A stretch of 64,000 nt of DNA, taken from assembly GCF_024699985.1 (NCBI RefSeq), contig NZ_JAJONA010000001.1, positions 806,001 to 870,000 of the forward strand. The letters are read 5' to 3'. Position 1 is the first letter of the stretch. Each line of letters begins with the position of its first letter. This stretch comes from Phenylobacterium sp. J367 (lineage in GTDB: Bacteria > Pseudomonadota > Alphaproteobacteria > Caulobacterales > Caulobacteraceae). Below are positions 44,230 through 53,790 of this stretch, in pieces. The notes beneath the pieces were generated by a model. That model made no database searches, was not told the DNA's origin, and worked only from the letters and a program-made list of their open reading frames with translations. A program made the position numbers and the translations under genes.

Positions 44230-46017
44230 TCAACCCTGAAGTGGCCACACCTGAGCTATCAGCAGGGTGCCCGCAACCAGGACGAGAAGGCTCAACGGCG
44301 CGCCCAGTCTGGCGTAGTCGCCGAACCGGTATCCGCCCGGCCCCATCACCAGCGTATTGCACTGGTGGCCGATGGGCGTGAGGAAGTCGCAGGCCGCGCC
44401 CAGCGCCACCGCCATCAGGAACGGGTCCGGGTTCAGGCCGAGCAGCCGGGCCAGCGCTGCGCCGATCGGAGCCACGATCAGCACCGTGGCCGCGTTGTTG
44501 AGGAACGGCGTCGCCGCCATGGCGGCCATCATCACCGCGGCCAGCGCGAGCAGGGGCGCCTGACCGCGGAAGACCTCCGCGAGGCCGCCGGCCAGCAGGT
44601 CGGCCCCGCCGGTGGCTCGGATTGCGTCCGAGACCGGGATCAGCGCGGCGATGAGCACCAGCACGGGTCCATCCAGCGCCGAATAGGCCTCGCGCATGCG
44701 GATCGCCCCGATCATCACCATCGCCACCGCCGCGCCGAAGAAGGCAATGGCCACCGGCGCCACGCGGAAGGCGACCAGCACCATGGCCGTCAGCAGAATC
44801 GCGGCCGGCAGGATGCGGTGCCGGATGCCGCCTAGGCGGACGGCCCGTTCGGCGAGCGGCAGCAGGCCCAGGGTCTTCAGCGCCCCCGGCAGGGTCCGCT
44901 CTCCGCCCTGCAGGACGACCACGTCCCCGGACCGGAGCCGCACGGTGTTCAGCTCACGGGTGCTCCGGTAGCCGGAGCGGCTCACGGCCAGGAGGTTGAC
45001 GCCGTGCTGGCCATAGAGGTCTTCCTGCTGGGCCGAGCGGCCGGCCAGCATGGAGTCGGCTCCGACCACCGCCTCCACCACCCGAACCTCCTCCGTCGGC
45101 TCCTCCATCGCCACCGGCCGGTCGGACCGGGTCATCTTCAGCTTGGCGCGGGCGATCACGTCGTCGAGCGCCTGATGGTCTCCCTCCAGGAGCAGCACGT
45201 CACCGGGGCGCAGGCCGGTGTTCGGGTGCGGCGCCGACCGCCGCTGACCACGGCGCAGCAGGGCCATGACGGTGACCTCGCCGCCGCCCATGGCGTGCAG
45301 GTCCCGGACGGCGCGCTTGCCGAGGACCCAGTCCTCCGGGACCTCCACCTCCGTGAAGTAGGGGGCCGTGTCGATGGCCGCGTCCAGCGTCTCCGCCGCC
45401 ACCCGCGCCCTGGGCAGCAGGCGGTAGCCGAAGCAGAGGAAGACGAACCCCAGAGCGGTGATTCCCAGGCCCACCGGGGCGTAGTCGTACATCCCGAACG
45501 GCTGGCCGAGGATCTGCTGGCGGACTTCCGACACCAGGATGTTCGGCGAGGTGCCCACGAGGGTGACGGTCCCTCCGATCAGCGAACCGAAGGCCATGGG
45601 CATCAGCAGCGCCGACGGCGAGGTGTTGGTGCGCCGCGCAACCTGCAGGGCGATCGGCATCATGATCGCCAGCGCGCCGACGTTCTTGGTGACCATGGAC
45701 AGGATGGTCACCGCCGCGGTGAACAGCGGGACCTGGGTGCTCGGGCTGGTCAGCCGCGGCAGGATCGGCCGCAGGATCGACTCGACGATGCCCGACCGCG
45801 CGAAGGCGGCGCTGACCACCAGCGCGCAGGCGATGATCACCGTGACGTCGTTGGAGAAGCCGGAGAACGCCTCCTCGGCGGGGATCACACCGATGATCAC
45901 GCCGGCCAGCAGGGCGCCCAGCGCGATCACGTCGTAGCGCCAGCGTCCCCAGATGAAGCAGACGATGGTGATCCCGATCAGGCCAAAGGCCAGACCCTGT
46001 TGCAGCGTCATAGACAT
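44230..46017 (-). CDS. SLC13-family permease with two RCK_C (TrkA-C) domains
   Basis: 595-residue inner-membrane transporter. N-terminal helices contain the SLC13/DASS motif GGTVTLVGTSPNILVS, and the C-terminal half the matching IGHQCNTLVMGPGGY. Between them are two TrkA-C-type domains (about residues 210-290 and 305-385, e.g. NTGLRPGDVLLLEGD and NTVRLRSGDVVVLQGG). Such proteins move sulfate, dicarboxylates or other anions with Na+. The RCK_C domains may sense a ligand. Single gene, divergent from the acyltransferase. The substrate cannot be assigned. Confidence 0.9.
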   Translation of the reverse strand: MSMTLQQGLAFGLIGITIVCFIWGRWRYDVIALGALLAGVIIGVIPAEEAFSGFSNDVTVIIACALVVSAAFARSGIVESILRPILPRLTSPSTQVPLFTAAVTILSMVTKNVGALAIMMPIALQVARRTNTSPSALLMPMAFGSLIGGTVTLVGTSPNILVSEVRQQILGQPFGMYDYAPVGLGITALGFVFLCFGYRLLPRARVAAETLDAAIDTAPYFTEVEVPEDWVLGKRAVRDLHAMGGGEVTVMALLRRGQRRSAPHPNTGLRPGDVLLLEGDHQALDDVIARAKLKMTRSDRPVAMEEPTEEVRVVEAVVGADSMLAGRSAQQEDLYGQHGVNLLAVSRSGYRSTRELNTVRLRSGDVVVLQGGERTLPGALKTLGLLPLAERAVRLGGIRHRILPAAILLTAMVLVAFRVAPVAIAFFGAAVAMVMIGAIRMREAYSALDGPVLVLIAALIPVSDAIRATGGADLLAGGLAEVFRGQAPLLALAAVMMAAMAATPFLNNAATVLIVAPIGAALARLLGLNPDPFLMAVALGAACDFLTPIGHQCNTLVMGPGGYRFGDYARLGAPLSLLVLVAGTLLIAQVWPLQG

Positions 46018-46182
46018 CCCTCTCGCCGGGGGAGGTCCGGCGTCCGGAGCTAGAACGCGCGAGCTTCGCCAATGGACTCGGGCGCGGATGCGGCGCCCGC
46101 GAAACGGGCCGGGGCCGACATCTCGCCGCGCCCCCTGATCTGACCGGTTTCCTGATCACCGTCCCGTGATAATGGGGCGTCC

Positions 46183-47241
46183 ATGGAGCATGCGCCGCAA
46201 CGCAATACCGTGGTGGGGATCCAGTACCTGCGGGCGATCGCCGCCCTGCTGGTGCTCGTCCACCATGCGCGCAATCCCAGGCCCTGGCTGTTCAACCCGC
46301 TGAAGGGTTGGGATTTCACAGCGGGCGTCGAGATCTTCTTCGTGATCAGCGGCGTGATCATGCTGGTCGCCGCCCGTGACGAACGGCCGGCGGACTTCAT
46401 GCGTCGGCGGATGATCCGCGTCGTGCCGCTCTACTGGATTGCGACGCTCACCTGGCTGGCCTGGCTGGCCTGGCGCGACCTCGACCTGCCGACCACGCGC
46501 GATCTCCTGTTGTCGCTCGGCATGATCCCGCACGAGGGCAGCCTGCATCCGGGGATCGTCTGGCCCGTGCTGGTGCCCGGCTGGACGCTGAACTTCGAGA
46601 TGTTCTTCTACGCTCTGTTCGCCGTGGGCCTGGCCTTCCGGCGGGTGATGGCCGTCGTCCCCGCCGCCCTCCTCCTCCTGGTCGGCGCGGGCTACGCCTT
46701 CTCGCCCGACGACCCGATCCTGAAGACCTACACCAGCCCGCTGCTGCTGGGCTTCCTGGGCGGGCTGGGCGTTGTCTGGCTGCGCGAGCGATCGCCGGCC
46801 TTCGCGCGGGCCTGGCCGCTGGCCCTGGTCGGCGGCGGCCTGCTCTGCGTCCACTTCAGTCCCTGGTTCAGCCTGCCGAAGGTGGCGGTGATCGGCGCGG
46901 CGACCCTGCTGGTCGCCGGGGTCATGGCCCTGGAGCCGCTGATCGCGCGCCGGCCCAGCAAGCCCCTGTTGGCGCTGGGCGACGCCAGCTACGCCATCTA
47001 CCTCTTCCACACCCTGGTCCTGGCGGTCGTCGCTTGGCGGTGCCGGACGATGGACCTGGAGGCCTGGCCGCAGTTCCTGACCGTGGTCGGCCTGGGCATC
47101 GGCCTCTCGGTGGCCGCCGGCCTGGCGGTGCACTACTGGATCGAGAAGCCCATGCTGAAGGGCCTGCTGAAACTCGGACGGCGGCGCGGCCGCCCGCCCG
47201 GCATCACCTCGGCGGAGCCGGCGCCGTCGCGGGCTTCGTAG
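46183..47241 (+). CDS. Acyltransferase 3 family membrane protein
   Basis: 352 residues with about 10 helices. The family start IQYLRAIAALLVLVHHARN carries the catalytic His pair, followed by FTAGVEIFFVISGVIM and RRRMIRVVPLYWIATL with conserved Arg. OafA-type enzymes transfer acetyl or other acyl groups to cell-surface sugars such as O-antigen or exopolysaccharide. No glycan cluster lies beside it. Overlaps the convergent secreted-protein gene by 38 bases. Confidence 0.9.
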   Translation: MEHAPQRNTVVGIQYLRAIAALLVLVHHARNPRPWLFNPLKGWDFTAGVEIFFVISGVIMLVAARDERPADFMRRRMIRVVPLYWIATLTWLAWLAWRDLDLPTTRDLLLSLGMIPHEGSLHPGIVWPVLVPGWTLNFEMFFYALFAVGLAFRRVMAVVPAALLLLVGAGYAFSPDDPILKTYTSPLLLGFLGGLGVVWLRERSPAFARAWPLALVGGGLLCVHFSPWFSLPKVAVIGAATLLVAGVMALEPLIARRPSKPLLALGDASYAIYLFHTLVLAVVAWRCRTMDLEAWPQFLTVVGLGIGLSVAAGLAVHYWIEKPMLKGLLKLGRRRGRPPGITSAEPAPSRAS

Positions 47242-48211
47242 CCGCCGTTTCCTGCACCCGGGCGCCGGCCAGGATGTTCTCCATCGAGTAGTTGCCCTCG
47301 TGGCAGGCGTATTCGTAGATCGGCCCCTCCGCCGGCCGCCACGGCATCTCCGCCCGCCAGGCGCCGAAGTTGTCGGGATCCTCGACACTGAAGTCGTAGA
47401 GAATGCTGTCCGGGCCCGTGCGGGTGAACCGCTCGATCACCCTGGCCTTCGGCCCGTACGCGAAGCCCCCGCCCATGGTGTAGATGTAGCCCTGCGGGCG
47501 CAGGTTGGTCGTCTCGACCACCAGGGTCTCCCCCTCCCAACGGCCCACGGAATCGCCCAGCCAGGAGCGCACCGCCTCGGCAGGCCGGCCTGCGTCGGTC
47601 AACCGGATGATCCGGACGTCGTGGTTCATCTCGATCTCGATGGCCACATGGTCGCGAGTCTGGACGATCCGGTAGTGGCCGTTGAAGCCCGAATTCATCA
47701 TCGGCGGTCCCTCGGGGGAGCCGATGGCCGTCAGGCAGCGCTCGTCGGTCGGCCGATATTCGTAGCTGTCGAAGCCCCTGCCGCGGCTGAGCTCCCGGGT
47801 CAGCGCCTTGCCGGCCTCGGTGAACGGGATCCGCCCGTCGGCCGGCTCGACGATCCAGGAGGACCGCGCCTTGCCGTCGATGCGGGCGGCGGCCAGCCGC
47901 ATCTCGATGAAGTCGGCGTTCGCCACTTCCTTCACCTCGGGCGGTGCCGGCAGGTTCGGGTCGATCGGCGCCGTGCCGACCAGGGGCTCGACCATCTTCT
48001 TGAAGCCGGCCTCGAACGCCGCGACCTCGTCCTCGCCGAGCTCCAGGGTTTTGAAGTTGGGCGGGCGCTGCAGGAAGGTGATGGCGGTGTTGGTCCAGAT
48101 GCCCTGCAGGTCGGGATGGCCGAAGGGCGTGCGCGGCGCCTTGTAGGGCTGGGCCGCGGCCGGCGCGGCGGCCAGCGCCAGGATCAGGAGGCTCGCGGGA
48201 AGACGCAGCAT
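47204..48211 (-). CDS. Secreted protein of unknown function (PDLQGIWTN family)
   Basis: 335 residues with a signal peptide (MLRLPASLLILALAAAPAAA, cleaved near QPYKAP) followed by TPFGHPDLQGIWTN, a start seen in many uncharacterised periplasmic proteins of Caulobacterales, Sphingomonadales and Acidobacteria. Strand-rich; conserved-looking segments include RCLTAIGSPEGPPMMNSGFN and WEGETLVVETTNLRPQGY. No catalytic motif is recognised. Two in-frame starts; 48211 begins the signal peptide. Downstream of putA on the same strand. Confidence 0.75.
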   Translation of the reverse strand: MLRLPASLLILALAAAPAAAQPYKAPRTPFGHPDLQGIWTNTAITFLQRPPNFKTLELGEDEVAAFEAGFKKMVEPLVGTAPIDPNLPAPPEVKEVANADFIEMRLAAARIDGKARSSWIVEPADGRIPFTEAGKALTRELSRGRGFDSYEYRPTDERCLTAIGSPEGPPMMNSGFNGHYRIVQTRDHVAIEIEMNHDVRIIRLTDAGRPAEAVRSWLGDSVGRWEGETLVVETTNLRPQGYIYTMGGGFAYGPKARVIERFTRTGPDSILYDFSVEDPDNFGAWRAEMPWRPAEGPIYEYACHEGNYSMENILAGARVQETAATKPATAPAPPR

Positions 48212-48298
48212 GGCTCGCTCCATTCCAGGAGCCGCCAGCTTCCGGCGGGCGCGCGCCGGCGGCCATGACCGCCGGCGCCAAACCCGTGATCGGCCGTA

Positions 48299-51200
48299 TC
48301 AGATGTCCAGGTTGAGCAGGGCCGGGTCGCCGCCCTGGGCGGCGATGTTGACGCTGACCGCACGTTCCACCGCATAGCGCAGCAGGGCGTGTGGCCCGCC
48401 CGCCTTCGGGCCGGTGCCGGAGAGGCCCTCGCCCCCGAACGGCTGGACGCCCACCACCGCGCCGATCATCGAGCGGTTCACATAGATGTTGCCCGCCGGC
48501 ACCGCCGCCTGGACGGCCTCGGCGAACGACTCCAGGCGGCTGTGGACGCCGAGCGTCAGGCCATAGCCCGAGGCCGCCACCGGGCCCGCCGCCTTGTCGA
48601 GCTGCGCCGGGTCGTAGCGGATGACGTGCAGGATCGGGCCGAACACCTCCTTCGGCAGGAAGCTGGCGTCCTGGATCTCGGCGAGGGTCGGCGCGAAGAA
48701 GTGGCCGCCGGCCGGCGTCGCGATCCGGTGCAGGACCTTCGCCTCCCTGGTCAGCCGCTCCACGTGAGCCTCGAGTGCGCCCCGCGCATCCTCGTCGATG
48801 ACCGGCCCCACGTCGGTGCGGGGGTCGGCGGGATCGCCCACCACCAGGGTGTCCATCGCCCCCTTCAGGCCCTCGATGATCAGGTCGGCGGTCTCGTGCG
48901 GCAGGAACAGCAGCCGCAGCGCCGAGCAGCGCTGGCCGGCCGAGCCGTAGCCCGACAGCAGCACGTCATCGAGCACCTGTTCCCGCAGCGCCGTGGTGTC
49001 CACGAACATGGCGTTCAGGCCGCCGGTCTCGGCGATGAACGGCACTATCGGACCCTGGCGGGCGGCCAGGGGAGCGGTTGATCGCCCAGGCGGTATCGGT
49101 GCCGCCGGTGAAGGCCACGCCGTCGCAACCCTTGTGGCTGATCAGGGCCTGGCCGATGGTCCCGCCCTCGCCCGGAACAAGATGCAGCAGGTTCGGGTCA
49201 AGGCCGGCCTGATGGAACAGCTTCACCGCCTCGGAGGCGATGATCGGCGTCTGCTCGGCGGGCTTGGCCAGCACGGCGTTGCCGGCGGCGAGCGCCGCGG
49301 CGATCTGGCCGGTGAAGATGGCCAGCGGGAAGTTCCAGGGGCTGATGCAGGCGAAGACGCCGCGGCCGCGCAGGTAGAGGCGGTTGGTCTCGCCCACCGG
49401 CCCCTTCAGCGTCTCGCCATGGGCGAACTGCTTCTCCGCGAGGCTCGCATAGTAGCGGCAGAAGTCGGCGGCTTCGCGGACCTCGGCGATGCCGTCCTGC
49501 AGGGTCTTGCCGGCTTCACGCGCGCAGATGGCGATCAGCCGGTCGCGGTGGGCCTCGAGCGCATCGCCCATGGCGCGAAGAACCTTCGCCCGGCGCTCGC
49601 CGCCGAACGCGTCCCAGGCCGGCTGGGCCTTCGCCGCGGCTTCATAGGCGGCGTCGACGTCGCGCAGGGTGGCTTCGGACACGCGGCCGACGGTGACGGT
49701 CGTGTCGGACGGCGAGAGGCGGGCGGAAGCCCCCTGCCCGGCCAGCACATGGCCGCCGACGATGGGCCCCGCCTCCAGCGGCGGAAGGGCGGCGACGGCG
49801 GCCTGCAGACGGGCGCGGTCGGCGGCGATGGACAGGTCGAGGCCGGTCGAGTTCCTGCGGCCGGGCCCGTAGAGATCGACCGGCAGCGGGATTCGCGGAT
49901 GCGGCGCGCCGCCGGTGGCCTCGACGGCGGTCACCGGATCGGAGACCACCTTGGCGACCGGGGTCCGCTCGTCGAGCAGGGCGTGGACGAAGGAGGTGTT
50001 GGCGCCGTTCTCCAGCAGGCGGCGCACGAGGTAGGGCAGCAGGTCCTCGTGGCTGCCGACCGGCGCATAGACCCGGAGCGGGAAGTCGCCGTAGCGCTCC
50101 TGGGCGGCGGCGTAGAGCGCCTCGCCCATCCCGTGCAGGCGCTGGAACTCGCAGGCCAGGCCCGCCTGCCGCGCCATCAGTCGGACGGCGGCGAGCGTGT
50201 GGGCGTTGTGGGTGGCGAACTGGCCGTAGAGGTGGGGCGCCGACGCCAGCAGGACGCGCGCGCAGGCCAGATAGGAGAGGTCGGTCGCGGCCTTGGTCGT
50301 GTAGACCGGATAGCCGGGCAGGCCCGCCACCTGGGCGCGCTTGATCTCGCTGTCCCAATAGGCGCCCTTCACCAGGCGGACCATCAGCCGGCGGCCGCTG
50401 GCGCGGGCGATTCCGGCCACCGCCTCCACGACCTTGGGGCTACGCTTCTGGTAGGCCTGAAGCGCGAGGCCGAGGCCCGTCCAGGTGCCGAGCTCCGGCG
50501 CATTGGCCAGCCGCTCCAGGATCTCCAGCGAGATGGCCAGCCGGTCGGCCTCCTCGGCGTCGAGGGTGAAGTTGATGTCGGCTTCCGCGGCCTGGGCCGC
50601 GAGCCGCAGGACGCGGGGATAGAGGTCGGCGAACACCCGCTCGGCCTGGCGGGCCTCGTAGCGCGGCGAGAGCGCCGAGAGCTTCACCGAGATGCCGTGG
50701 CCCGCCTCGGGACCCTGGCCCTTGGCGCCCTTGCCGACCGTGGCGATGGCGGCGGCGTAGGCGGCCTCGTAGCGGTCGGCGTCGGCGTCGGTGCGGGCGC
50801 CTTCGCCCAGCATGTCGAAGGAGCAGACGAAGCCCTCCTGGGCCGCGCGCCGGATCGCCTTGTCGATGGTCGAGCCCAGGACGAACTGTTCGCCCATGAT
50901 GCGGACGGCGGCCCCGACCGCCTTGCGGATCACCGGCTCGCCCAGCCGGCCGGCCAGGCGCTTGATGAAGCCCGAGAGGTCGCGGCGGGCCTCCTCGTCC
51001 GGGTCGATGATCTTGCCGGTGAGCATCAGGCTCCAGGTGGAGGCGTTCACCAGGAACGAATCGGACCGGCCGGCGTGGCTCGCCCAGTCGGCCGAGGAGA
51101 TCTTCTCGGCGATCAGCTTGTCGCGGGTCTCCTCGTCCGGCGTCCGCAGCAGGGCCTCGGCCAGGCACATGAGCGCCAGGCCCTCGCGCGTCGAGAGGCT

Positions 51201-51389
51201 GAACTCCTGCAGGAAGCTCTCCACCACGCCCTGGCGGTCGGCCGAGCGCCGCGCGGCGCGCACCAGGGCCTCGGCCTCGTCGCGGACCTGTCCCCGTTCC
51301 TCGAACGACAGCGGCCGGGCCTCCAGCGCCGCGGCGACGGCCGCACGCTCGTCGATGAACTTCAGGTCGTCCAGGTGATCGAACGGCAC
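48299..51389 (-). CDS. putA: Bifunctional proline dehydrogenase / P5C dehydrogenase (one frameshift)
   Basis: Oxidises proline to glutamate by FAD- and NAD-dependent steps. About 1029 residues after removing one C near 49072. The N-terminal proline dehydrogenase barrel has RLVKGAYWDSEIKRAQ and RVYAPVGSHEDLLPYLVRRL. The aldehyde dehydrogenase part has FACISPWNFPLAIFTGQ, catalytic Glu in FIAETGGLNAM and Cys in SAGQRCSALR. It starts directly at the PutA helical arm (VPFDHLDDLKF) without the ribbon-helix-helix repressor domain of E. coli PutA. GTG start with AGGAGG upstream. The divergent Lrp-type gene is the likely proline-responsive activator. Confidence 0.95.
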
Positions 51390-51491
51390 GGGATGCCTCC
51401 TGCGATGGTTCGTCCGGCATAACGCCGGGATCGCCGGATGTGCTACGTCTCTAGGCCGATCCACCCCAGGACCTGCGGCGAAGAGGGCGAT

Positions 51492-51962
51492 ATGGCGAAC
51501 AACGTACGGCTGGACGACACGGACCGCCGGCTGCTGCGCGTCCTGCAGGCCGACGGGCGCATCAGCAACGCCGAACTGGCCGACCGCTGCAACCTTTCTC
51601 CGTCGGCCTGCTCCGATCGGGTGCGCAGGCTGCGGGAGGCGGGCTACATCACCGGCTTCGCGGCCCTGCTGGATCCCGTGAAGGTTGACCGGGGCGTGCT
51701 GATCTTCGTGGAGGTGCTGCTCGACCGCACCACGCCAGAGGTGTTCGACACCTTCGCGGCGGCCGCCCGGCGCAGCCCGGACGTCCTGGAGTGCCACATG
51801 GTGGCCGGCGGCTTCGACTATCTGATCAAGGCCCGGGTGAAGGACCTCGCCGCCTGGCGCGTGTTCCTGGAGGAGGTGCTGGTCCGGATCCCCGGCGTCC
51901 GCGAAACCCGCACCTACGCGGTGCTGGAAGAGGTGAAGTCCACGACGCAGCTGCCGGTGTAG
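51492..51962 (+). CDS. Lrp/AsnC-family regulator, probably of putA
   Basis: 156 residues: N-terminal HTH (LDDTDRRLLRVLQADGRISN; LADRCNLSPSACSDRVRRL) and a C-terminal RAM ligand-binding domain (CHMVAGGFDYLIKARVKDLA). Divergent from putA with 102 bases between, the arrangement of PutR regulators that activate putA in response to proline in alphaproteobacteria. AAGAGGG precedes the ATG. No operator was resolved in the short divergent region. Confidence 0.9.
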   Translation: MANNVRLDDTDRRLLRVLQADGRISNAELADRCNLSPSACSDRVRRLREAGYITGFAALLDPVKVDRGVLIFVEVLLDRTTPEVFDTFAAAARRSPDVLECHMVAGGFDYLIKARVKDLAAWRVFLEEVLVRIPGVRETRTYAVLEEVKSTTQLPV

Positions 51963-52002
51963 CTGCCGCGCCCTCGGCGATGGGGGGCGGCGGAAAAGCA
52001 AA

Positions 52003-52026
52003 GAGCCCGGCGTTTCCGCCGGGCTC
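52003..52026. terminator. Bidirectional terminator between the Lrp gene and the OmpA gene
   Basis: GAGCCCGGCG (52003-52012) and CGCCGGGCTC (52017-52026) form a perfect 10-bp stem with loop TTTC. On the minus strand it is followed by TTTGCTTTT, so it ends the OmpA transcript well. On the plus strand the T content is lower. Confidence 0.88.
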
Positions 52027-52064
52027 CCGCTTAGTCATCCAACCTTACCGGTCGGCGATCGAGA

Positions 52065-53263
52065 TCACGGAGCGATGTCGATCGTCGAACGACGGTTCAG
52101 CGGTTCCTTCACGCCGTCGCCGGTGGCGACCGCAGGCATCGTCTCACCCTTCCAGTCGACGGAGAGCGAGGTCTGGTTGATGCCGGCCGAGACCAGAGCA
52201 TCAGCCACGGCCTTGGCGCGGCGTTCCGACAGGCGGACGTTGTAGGCCGCCGAGCCGGAGGTGTCGGCGTGGCCGACGACCACGACGCGGGCCGCGTTGC
52301 CGTTACGGGCGTAGTTCGCAGCTTCCGTCACCACCGTCTGGGCTTCCGGCGTCAGGATGTACTGATCAAACGGGAAGTAGACGATGAACTGCCGGGCTTC
52401 CATGGCCGGCGGCGGCGGAGGCGGCGGCGGCGGGGGAGGCGGCGGGGGCGGCGGGGGCGGCGGGGGGCGGCGGCGGCGGCGGCGGCGGGGCGAACGAGTA
52501 CCGCAGGCCGACGGTCACCGACTGGTCGCGGTATTCGCCGCTGAACACGCCGGGTTGCAGGGTGTTGGTGCCGGTGGAGGCGAAGTCGACTTCCGAACCG
52601 CCGAGATAGCGGTAGGTCAGGTCGACGTTCAGGCGGTCCGTGGCGCGCCAGGCGAGGCCGGCGATGAGCTGCCACGCGAACGCGGTGTCGTCGTCGTCGA
52701 TCGCCAGGTTCTGGATCGCCGGGCCGGAAGCGGCCGTGAACGGCGGGGTGCCCGGGATGTTCGAGAACTGGCCGAGGGCTTCCATCGACACGTGGTTGAT
52801 GCCGATACCGGCGCCCACGAACGGATTGACGGTCGAACCGGGGAGGAAGTCGTAGAGGACGTTCCCCATCACGGTCCAGGACGTCAGGTCGCCATCCGGA
52901 GCGTTACAGGTCGGAGCGGCCGCGGTGCGGACCACGCCGGGGGTGCAGAGGCCGACGACCGAGTTGGTCGAGCCGCCGCGGACCGACTCGAGGTCGCCGC
53001 CGCGGTAGCCGAGCTCGAGCTCGACGCGCCAGTTGTCATTCAGCTGGTAACCGAGGCGGGCGAAGCCGGCCCAGTCGTCTTCCGAATTGAAGTCCCAGGT
53101 ATAGGGCGAACCGTTGGCCGCGTTGGCCGACGAGGTCGCCTCGAAGCTTTCCGGCCAGTGGTAGCCGAGATCGACGGCGCCATACCAGCCGACTTGCGCA
53201 GCGGCCCCGGAGGCGGTGAACACCGCCGCCAGAGCGGCCCCTGCCAGGGAGTTTCAATTTCAT
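52065..53263 (-). CDS. OmpA-family outer-membrane protein with polyproline linker (two frameshifts)
   Basis: About 398 residues after removing one base near 53242 and one near 52465. Order: signal peptide (MKLKLLAGAALAAVFTASGA, cleaved near AQ), an eight-strand barrel (VGWYGAVDLGYHWPESFEAT to VTVGLRYSF), about 26 consecutive prolines, and an OmpA C-terminal domain that binds peptidoglycan (FPFDQYILTPEAQTVV; GHADTSGSAAYNVRLSERRA with the ligand Asp and Arg). It ties the outer membrane to the wall. The second indel falls in the C-run of the proline linker. Well terminated and alone in its unit, as expected for an abundant protein. Confidence 0.93.
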
Positions 53264-53790
53264 AATCAGAGCCCTCTCGTTGCCCTATGTGCTGCGGCCG
53301 ATTGACCCAGCATCGTTATATCAAGGCCGGTTGGCTGCGTAAGTGTCGCCGGAGCCACACTCAGACCGCAATTTCCCCAGCCGCACGAACCTAAGCCAGG
53401 ACGCTATACGACGATACCCTCCGCAATCAACGTCGGGTGGAGACCTGAGGCCCCCTGTAGATCGACCTGCGGGTCGCCTGGCGAGCTCCCGACGGTCGAA
53501 ACCTTGCCTCTGGACCTCGCGCCGTCTTGCGCATCTTCGGCGCGCCGCAGAACGGCCCGACGCGAAGTCCTTGGATTATCTTGTAAAGTTGTCCGAATGA
53601 CGCAGCTTGCCGGGCGCACGGTCGCGCGCGTTCCGAATGCTTGGCGTACGGATAAGCCTGCTCGCATCCCCCGGTCCCAACGTCGCGCGAACCCCTTCCA
53701 CGCTGCCCCACAACGTCCACGGCTGTGCTTGGTTCCAAACACCGTGCACGGCCAAGCTCGGTTTTCTTTTCGCCGCTTTTCCGGCGCCGA
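53264..53790. other. 527-base gap upstream of the OmpA gene
   Basis: Short open frames exist on both strands but have Arg/Ser-rich translations and no Shine-Dalgarno. I see no tRNA or convincing gene. It likely holds the OmpA promoter and 5' UTR (see 53315-53342). The part from about 53350 to 53790 is less GC-rich and unexplained; a small RNA cannot be excluded. Confidence 0.5.
53315..53342 (-). promoter_or_regulatory. Candidate promoter of the OmpA gene
   Basis: On the minus strand TTACGC (53342-53337), 16 bases, then TATAAC (53320-53315). It would give a 5' UTR of about 45 bases. The -10 matches well, the -35 poorly. Confidence 0.4.

Noticed and set aside
48993..51422. 809-codon plus-strand frame opposite putA
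   Set aside because: putA has full catalytic motifs on the other strand. This frame has none and low-complexity composition.
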